Shown in pieces: positions 53,093-60,000 of a DNA stretch of 60,000 nucleotides. A program made the translations under genes and the position numbers. The number at the start of each line of letters is the position of its first letter. Position 1 is the first letter of the stretch. Below the pieces are notes generated by a model. The model saw only the letters and a program-made list of their open reading frames with translations, was not told where the DNA came from and did not search any database. The stretch comes from Cryptomeria japonica (taxonomy: Eukaryota; Streptophyta; Pinopsida; Cupressales; Cupressaceae), in the NCBI RefSeq assembly GCF_030272615.1, contig NC_081408.1, positions 203,342,191 to 203,402,190 of the forward strand, read 5' to 3'.

Positions 53093-55812
53093 ATGTGGAA
53101 AACCCAATATGGGAAAAACCACAAAGAGAGTGATCTCTCAAGTATGATACCATGTGTAACCAGTTACATAGTACAAAAGGGGTGGATCACTACTATTGGG
53201 GGCTCACTACCCAAATAGAAAAGGCTCACTACTGGATGATAGAATACAAAAATTGAACTATTAGAGTTTCATTTGACATATGTGTGAATTACAGTTCCGT
53301 TGAAGTACAGAAACTTATATTAACTTTTGCATATACAATATGTACACAATAGTTCCTTTTCAACAACCATATATCTGAATTGCAAAAGTGATGGTTATTT
53401 ATATCTACACCAAATATCCTAGTTAGTTGGCTCAATTCAAAAGGGGTGAGATCGAAATATCCACATGCAATAGAAAAATGTCTTCATAAGATGTTGGCTT
53501 CAATCTTGATCCAAAAATACTTTGTAAAACATGCCTCCAATATATCATGAAATAATCATACATATATTCCATAATAAAGAAATAACGTATACTAAAGCAA
53601 ACTATCGGACTAAACCAAAAACATATATGTCAGACGAAACCACATCAATGATATCAATGACAATAGGCCAAGAGGTTGTACATTTTTCGATCAGATGACT
53701 AACCATTATTACATTATATTTATAGTTGATCAATAAGTGTCCATGATTGACCTTCATGCAATGGACAAAAAGTTATATTGGGGCTTGTATTTGCACAAAC
53801 GCCTAAAAGAACATGGAGACCATCATCTGATTTGACATTGATGGAATTGTAACACTATTTTAGAATAAGCAAGGGCATCTATTTCTCATATGAACCTTGA
53901 TTGATGCTTAGTGAACCAAATAAATCTTTCTCTTGTCCTTGCTCATGCGTCCAGGTTGAATGTAAATGACTCAAGAACCGCTAACAGATAGCTCTCAATG
54001 CTCACGGTAATATTTTTATGTTACCATTCTTTGTATCTCCATGTTCTTGTATCCTTTAACATCTAGTTTACCTATGTTGGTCCTCCTATTTCCTTCTCTT
54101 GTTAATTCTACTATCTTTAATAATTTTTAACACCCCCAAGCAGAACTTGAATAAATAATGTAAAATAGTTTTAAGTAAAGCTGGAAGGAGCAGAGTAAGT
54201 CCACATACCAGTCGTGTGATTAGTTTTGCATTATCCTGTATAGATTAAGATAGGACACGGTATAATCTAAAAAATAAAACTAGCAGTCACGTAATTGCAA
54301 GAGTATACAGTGGCCATGGTCTTCTTACACACCCATAGGATACTTCTAATACACTCGGGGAGAACAATGAGTTGGCAGTATTGACACCTATTCACGAAAG
54401 CCATTAAACTTTACATTCAATTAAGCTTTCGATTTAACAGCCAATTGATAAGCCTTCGGAATACTGGTCCAGCTCAAATTGGCAATTTCGGGTTTCCCCA
54501 CTTTGGTGCGGGGAAATCTAAACTTTTTGAGGTATTTACATTGAATTTTTATTATAACATGCTTATATACACCCTACAATCCATAACTTTACTAAAATGG
54601 CTTGCAAATTACCCATCTTGCACGTCAATGAGCTTAAGGTATTTACTTCAAACCTGCCCTAAGGGTTTTGAATTATTTTCCTGAGAACTGCCTTAGCTTC
54701 TTATCAAATATCTGTATGCATCGCTTATATAAATATGAATTCAAGTGGGACCTAGGTGTTGTTCCAGTATCAGTGAAGAGAAACAAAGTCCACAATAATA
54801 TAATATGATTTCTAGATCACAACCGAAAAAGAAAAAGAAAATTCTTATCATACTGCCATCGATAACAGATTTGACATTACATTACTAAAAAGGTGGAGAT
54901 ATGACAAAATACATTATAATCAAGACACGGAAAAAAATTGAATGTCATGGAAAAAGTTATCACCTAGGAAGACGAGTGTAAAAAAGTTGTTTGGAAAGTT
55001 CCTGACATTTCTCCACCATGGGCTCCTTGTCAATATAACACTTATTATTTTATAGGGTTTTCTTCTATATTCCAGCTCCATGCTTGGCCACATACCTACT
55101 CCCAATCAAAAGTTTGTCTTGCAATTGTTTAAGAAACAAAGATGACATCTCTCTGTAGAGATAAATCAAATAAGATAATCCATCGGCTCTTAAAACGTTG
55201 TTCTCATCAAAAGAAAAACCTTTTTTTTAAAGTGTCTAGTACAAGAAAGAAGTTACCAGACTTCAGTGTTTACCAGAGGCCTCTCCCTCAAATTCACACA
55301 ATGACGAGAGATTTGGCCTGTATTTAAAATACCAGTTCACATAATACATTTTTTTGGGGTCCAGCGCGGGGTTTCTTTTGCATTAAGATCTTCTTACCCA
55401 TAATTTCCATGCGATAACCTAAAAAGTACTGCCCCAAGAAATCACAAAAGAAAATCAGAATGTAAGTGCTTAGCCAGAATTTTTTTTAAGATAATTTAAT
55501 GACCTATCAAGAATCAGAGTATTATGAGATCAAACTATTAATGCATGCTGTTATCAGACTATTAATGTTGTAAGTTGATAATAATTAGGGGTATGCCGAA
55601 TAGTTATGGAAGGTCAATGTAAATAAAAAATTGGTTTATTTTGTAGATGCATTTATGTAATGCATGAGACAAATTGGTAGGTCATAAAGAAAAAGTCTCA
55701 AATAGATAAGTGATAGCTCCAAATCAATTATGCATCCACTTGCATGGATCTAAACATGATTGAAATGAAACATTTCAATTCAGAACGTTATCCAGCTCCA
55801 TTACCAATAGGA
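53093..55812. other. Right flank, interrupted repeat then intergenic DNA
   Basis: The first 200 bp (ATGTGGAAAACCCAATATGG, then GGCTCACTAC repeated near 53,202 and 53,224) look like the other half of the repeat split by the candidate transposon. The rest is AT-rich with short frames only. A small hairpin, GGTTTCCCC/GGGGAAATC, lies near 54,492-54,519. Confidence 0.45.
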
Positions 55813-56286
55813 TCATGTTATGTTTGCAATAAGGAGAGAGGGAGACAATGGGAGATATAGAGGGGTAACAATATAGAGATAGAGGAACATAGAGATGGAG
55901 ATTGAGATTGAAATGGAGAAGGAAAGGAATATGGACATGAGATGGAGAGAGAAAGAGAGAGAGGAGGATAGATATAGATGGAAGAGATAAATATATAGAC
56001 GGAGAGAGGGAGAGATAGAAATATAAAAATAGAAATAGGAAGCGATATATAGAGAAAGGGAGAGATATAAGGGTAGATAGAGATGGAGAGATAATGAAAT
56101 AGAGATAGAAGGAGAGATGGAAGAAAGAAATGGAGAGATAGAGCTACAACAACAAATAGATATAGTGGGATAGGAGGATAGAAAGAAAGACAGATATTGT
56201 GATATAGAGTGATAAGGAGTTAGAGATAGAGATAGAGAGATAGATATGAGATAGGAAGGGAGATGGTTAGAGATAGTGTATGACAT
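55813..56286 (+). repeat. GAGA/GATA-rich purine tract
   Basis: About 470 bp of interrupted GAGATA, GAGAGA and GGAGAT units on the + strand. The serine- and leucine-rich minus-strand frame across it is a shadow of the repeat. Confidence 0.85.
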
Positions 56287-57772
56287 TTAAATCGTGCAAG
56301 TATATGAGAATCTGTGTGTGAAGATGTATGGACCAATTTATAACTAACACATCAACAAAAATGTTGACATAGGTTGACACCTAGTATGGTGGGTATACCT
56401 TTGATAAATTTTTGGATCAATGGTAATAATATTAATAGAATAATAAACTATTTCTAATCAACGTGTATAACCTCATTAAATGACAAATCATAAAACATGA
56501 TTTATATAATTATTTTAAAAATTCTAAAAAATGATTATTAATGCATTAATAAAATAATATATATCCTTAATTTATTTATTCATCTTTTAAAATTTAATTC
56601 AAAAAACTAAATTCTATGACTAAAATAATAAATAGAAGTGTAACGATCTCTATAAAGAAAAAAATAGATTCAAGTTAAAACTATGTTTTGCATGTTTTTA
56701 GACATCAAAACATCCACTTGTCGAAAAAAAAAATTACAGAAAAGCCAAAATAACAGTTGCAAATGGCAACCAAATTTTTTAGAAGACATGGCATCACATT
56801 TTTTCTATAATTTCATCAAAAGAACAAAAAAAATGCTTAAAGGAAGAAAATTTGCTAACAAATTGAAGCATACAAGGAAGGTGCATTATACTTCAGAGAA
56901 ATATGTACTTGAAACAAAAAGTGGATTTCCAAATGTTTCATTTGTAACACAAAAACCTGGACTACAAAATGGTAAGAAGATTTATAAATGCTCCAAATCA
57001 TTTTTATGGTTCCATTGCATGGCTTGTCATATGTGGATAGTCCCATTAGGTTAGAATATGTTTGTCTAACATAAAAAATGTTTTTCTCATATGGCATGGC
57101 ATTTTCACCTAGACCTGTAGAGTTCATGGAAAAATATTTGTATTTTGTCTTAGCATATTCCATGTACCACAAGCATTACTAACAAACAAAATTTTTGATC
57201 AGGATTAGAAAAAATAGGAAAAATTTACCACATAAATTAAAAAAAAATTAGAAACCCTAATCTTTCTTACTGAAAAAATCACAAAATTATCATAAACCCC
57301 GAATATAACAATTTTTTTTTGGTGTTATTATGATATTATCACAATTAAATCACAACAAAATCAAAATCTATTGGAAAAAAAAATAGAACAAATCTTCTGC
57401 CTTGATATTTAGTAGAATTCCTGACTTTTGGGGTGAAGAACTGTTTCCTCATTCGATTCCCAAAATGCTTTTTGGCAATATTTTCTACTCTACTATTGAT
57501 TAAGTTAAACAGAAAAGACCAACAATGGAATTTGATTAACTTTGACTGGGAAGATAGACTTGACAGAAGCAACACATGAAATAGAAGTAAAGATAAAAGA
57601 AATTAGCATGGTTTTTTTTCTCTTCTCTTCTATTCTATTCTTGCAGCTATTGATTTGATTTCACATGAGAGAAATACATAAGTGTTAAGAGCCTCGGCAT
57701 AAAAAACTGGCTTTGACAACAGCTGTTTGTCAGGGCTCTTCACAGTTGTTTATTTGATGCACGCGGTCTTCC
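56287..57772. other. AT-rich intergenic DNA
   Basis: The longest frame, 56,683-57,054 on the + strand (123 codons), is lysine-rich and ends in a cysteine/histidine-bearing stretch (CSKSFLWFHCMACHMW). I do not recognise it, and nothing else supports a gene. Confidence 0.4.
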
Positions 57773-57840
57773 CATGAATTACCATGTATAGAAGCCCATT
57801 GATTCCCATGAATTACCATGTATAGAAGGCCATTGATTCC
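57773..57840. repeat. 34-bp tandem duplication
   Basis: CATGAATTACCATGTATAGA followed by AGSCCATTGATTCC occurs twice in a row with one difference. Confidence 0.9.
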
Positions 57841-60000
57841 ATAAGTTATTAGATGCACAATAAATACAAATAAAAAATTATGCTTAACATCAACCAAGAA
57901 AAGTCGTTTTATTCAAATAACAAGGAAATCTGAGTTTCATTGGTTCAAAATCAATGATTAATATTTTATCTGATATCCATTTTAAGCTAATTTAGCAAAC
58001 ATTTTTTAGTAAAAGATTATTTAAAAGTTATTTTTTCATAGCAATGAAGATTCATCCTTCACACCCTAACCCACCTACAAGAAGTCCCAACCGTGATTTT
58101 ATCCCAAATCCTATTTTCGTTCAATCCTTTGCTTGGGTTCGAATTCTTATTTTGTCTTGAACCAGGGAAGTGCAGTGAAGTTTCACAAATGATCATCATA
58201 CAAATATATCATTCATTTCAAGCATTTGTTTAAGAATTTACATTTCAATTGCATTATTCTTCTTATCTTTTTAATATTTCTATTTGTTTATTTTACTTAA
58301 ATGTATTTACAATCCACTTCACATTTCAGCTATGTTATATGACTTCTTGTTTTCATTTTGAGTATGCTCTAAATTATTTAGATATCACTTAATTTGCAAA
58401 TGATTTGTTAGTGTATGCTCTCATCCATTTATTTCAAGAATTTCTAAATGAATTCTAATGGAACATAGAGTATGTATTTCTAATGTACCTTAGTTCAAAT
58501 AGCTTTTCAATAGAACTTAAAATGTTATGTAGGTGCACAATTGAATTAATATCAAAGTTTTGTACTAGATACAAGAAAACCCATTTATATTATAGCTGAT
58601 ATTATTTCATCTTTTTAGTAATTTCATTAATTAGGATAGAATTCATAAGATTTATATAACAACTCAATCCACTTATTCAATCTCTAACATATAGAGTCTA
58701 ATAATCTGTATAATTTGAAAGTCAAATGAATCAATCCTCTTGGCGGCTATACAAATACTTTACAACAATTTAATATTTCAGTGACACCATATTATCTTTG
58801 GTGTAGTTTTATACAACTTCAAATGAGCAGGATTCCATAAACATCTTTTATAATTGTTCAATTGAATCCATTAGTTTTTAGCACCTATAGATCCAAATTT
58901 TTTATAAAGAGATATTCTATGTATTTGTTAAACATATTGACAAGATTTGATATATCACATGCATGGCCAAAAGGGTCTAGACTACAACTTTGTTTCTTGA
59001 CTAGAACTAACAATGAGTAACTTGGCCCCTATCTCTAATATGACTATTCAATAATCAATATCTCATAGGTTTCTTGTACTACGGATCAAATATTAGGATT
59101 TGGGTTTGCTAACATTGTTTAATTTGGTTCTAATAAAAATGATTTTTATTATCAATGTTATTCTTAATATGATGTTTAATTCATAGTAGAAGAAATAATA
59201 AAAAAAAAGACAACAAAATCTCTATCTCTTGTTAGTTGCTTCTATTTACAATATTTAGATGCTAAAAATATCACAAATTTCTAATCAATGCAAATGTTGA
59301 AATCAAATTTGAATGAAAAATTATCTAAATAGCAATTAATTATATTAAAATTAATTAATATAAATGTGCTATTCTTATATAAAATATCAAGTATTTGCTA
59401 ATACATATTAAATTTACTATCTAATTTTGATCTTTTCAAATAGTCATATTAAAATTATAGTTTGGTCAGCAAATATATTATTAATATGGATTATGGATTA
59501 AGGAAAAATATGGTAAGACAGTTATTTAGTTTATTTTCAATAATTTTCTTATCCACATGTTTGTAATTCTTTAGGAAATAATATTTTGATGTGTGGAAGA
59601 TTTATTTATTTTCTATAGTTTAAATATTTTATTTATAATTTTTATAAATCTTTAATTATTTTATTTTATAATTTTCAATATTTAATTATTTATTAAAAAA
59701 TTTATTCTATGCAATGCAAGAATCCTACATAATATTGTTATAATTTTAATTAATTATTAATAAATTATACTTAAAATTCCAGATAAAAAAATAAATACAC
59801 TACACCTTTACTATGTTAATGTTTCCACTACCCACTACCCTCACACATTAAAAAATATCAAAGACATTGCACTTTCAGCTAGAACTTGACCCAATGTGTC
59901 TCTTGTTTCTTTAATATATGATTTGATCTATGAACATTAAGTAGAATATAATATTTAATTCAAATGTCTAAAACATAATTAATTAGTTAAAACTTTATTA
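57841..60000. other. AT-rich intergenic DNA, no gene seen
   Basis: No open frame above the 60-codon level, no array and no recognisable element ends. The last kilobase is especially AT-rich. Confidence 0.5.

Noticed and set aside
55813-56286. 157-codon minus-strand serine-rich frame.
   Set aside because: It is a shadow of the GAGA/GATA repeat.
1-60000. tRNA, rRNA or organelle-derived genes.
   Set aside because: No stretch with tRNA box A/B pairs in a cloverleaf, and no rRNA or plastid sequence, was recognised by eye. A tRNA or rRNA search program was not available.

Overview
The window is nuclear DNA from a large, repeat-rich plant genome, most likely a gymnosperm. Grounds: plant-type Ty1/copia and Ty3/gypsy elements, a plant L1-type LINE with an RNase H domain, degenerate telomere-like DNA, and no dense array of host genes. 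The species is inferred, not shown. I find no intact host protein-coding gene. Almost every recognisable coding stretch belongs to a mobile element and is broken.

Layout. 1-3.06 kb: no gene recognised. 3.5-9.1 kb: degenerate telomere-like DNA, C-rich on the + strand at 3.54-6.29 kb and G-rich at 7.6-9.13 kb, around an AT-rich core with an inverted repeat and a foldback. 9.7-10.7 kb: an unrecognised minus-strand gene remnant. 11.08-37.2 kb: a three-level nest. A minus-strand LINE remnant (11,077-11,843 plus 36,315-37,200) is split by a copia block (11,844-36,314) with an exact 5-bp target duplication, GGGGT. The block has three LTRs and two internal regions, LTR-int-LTR-int-LTR. The gag of its second internal region is split by an 11.6-kb gypsy element (19,412-31,013, ATGAG/ATGGG duplication). 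The gypsy element keeps gag and protease, lacks reverse transcriptase and most of integrase, and carries an antisense plant-mobile-domain (PMD) gene remnant. 37.2-39.3 kb: a + strand coiled-coil retroposon remnant and a pentatricopeptide-repeat fragment.

39,398-53,092: the most interesting object, a candidate 13.7-kb DNA transposon. It has near-identical inverted ends (GGGT..GTGCACAAAGATGGT), a 4-bp direct duplication ATGT, subterminal repeats spaced about 29 bp at both ends, and two convergent genes. The + strand gene has a long first exon followed by seven short in-phase exons. The minus-strand gene carries WSD..QFK and GH.KGEHDGAGA signatures that I associate with a widespread uncharacterised transposase-like family. 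Between the genes is an array of 359-bp repeats. A polypurine GA block and a 500-N gap lie near the right end. 53-60 kb: AT-rich sequence with one GA/GATA-rich tract and no recognised gene.

Many premature stops are TAG where a sister copy or context implies CAG, as expected from deamination of CHG-methylated cytosine in silenced elements.
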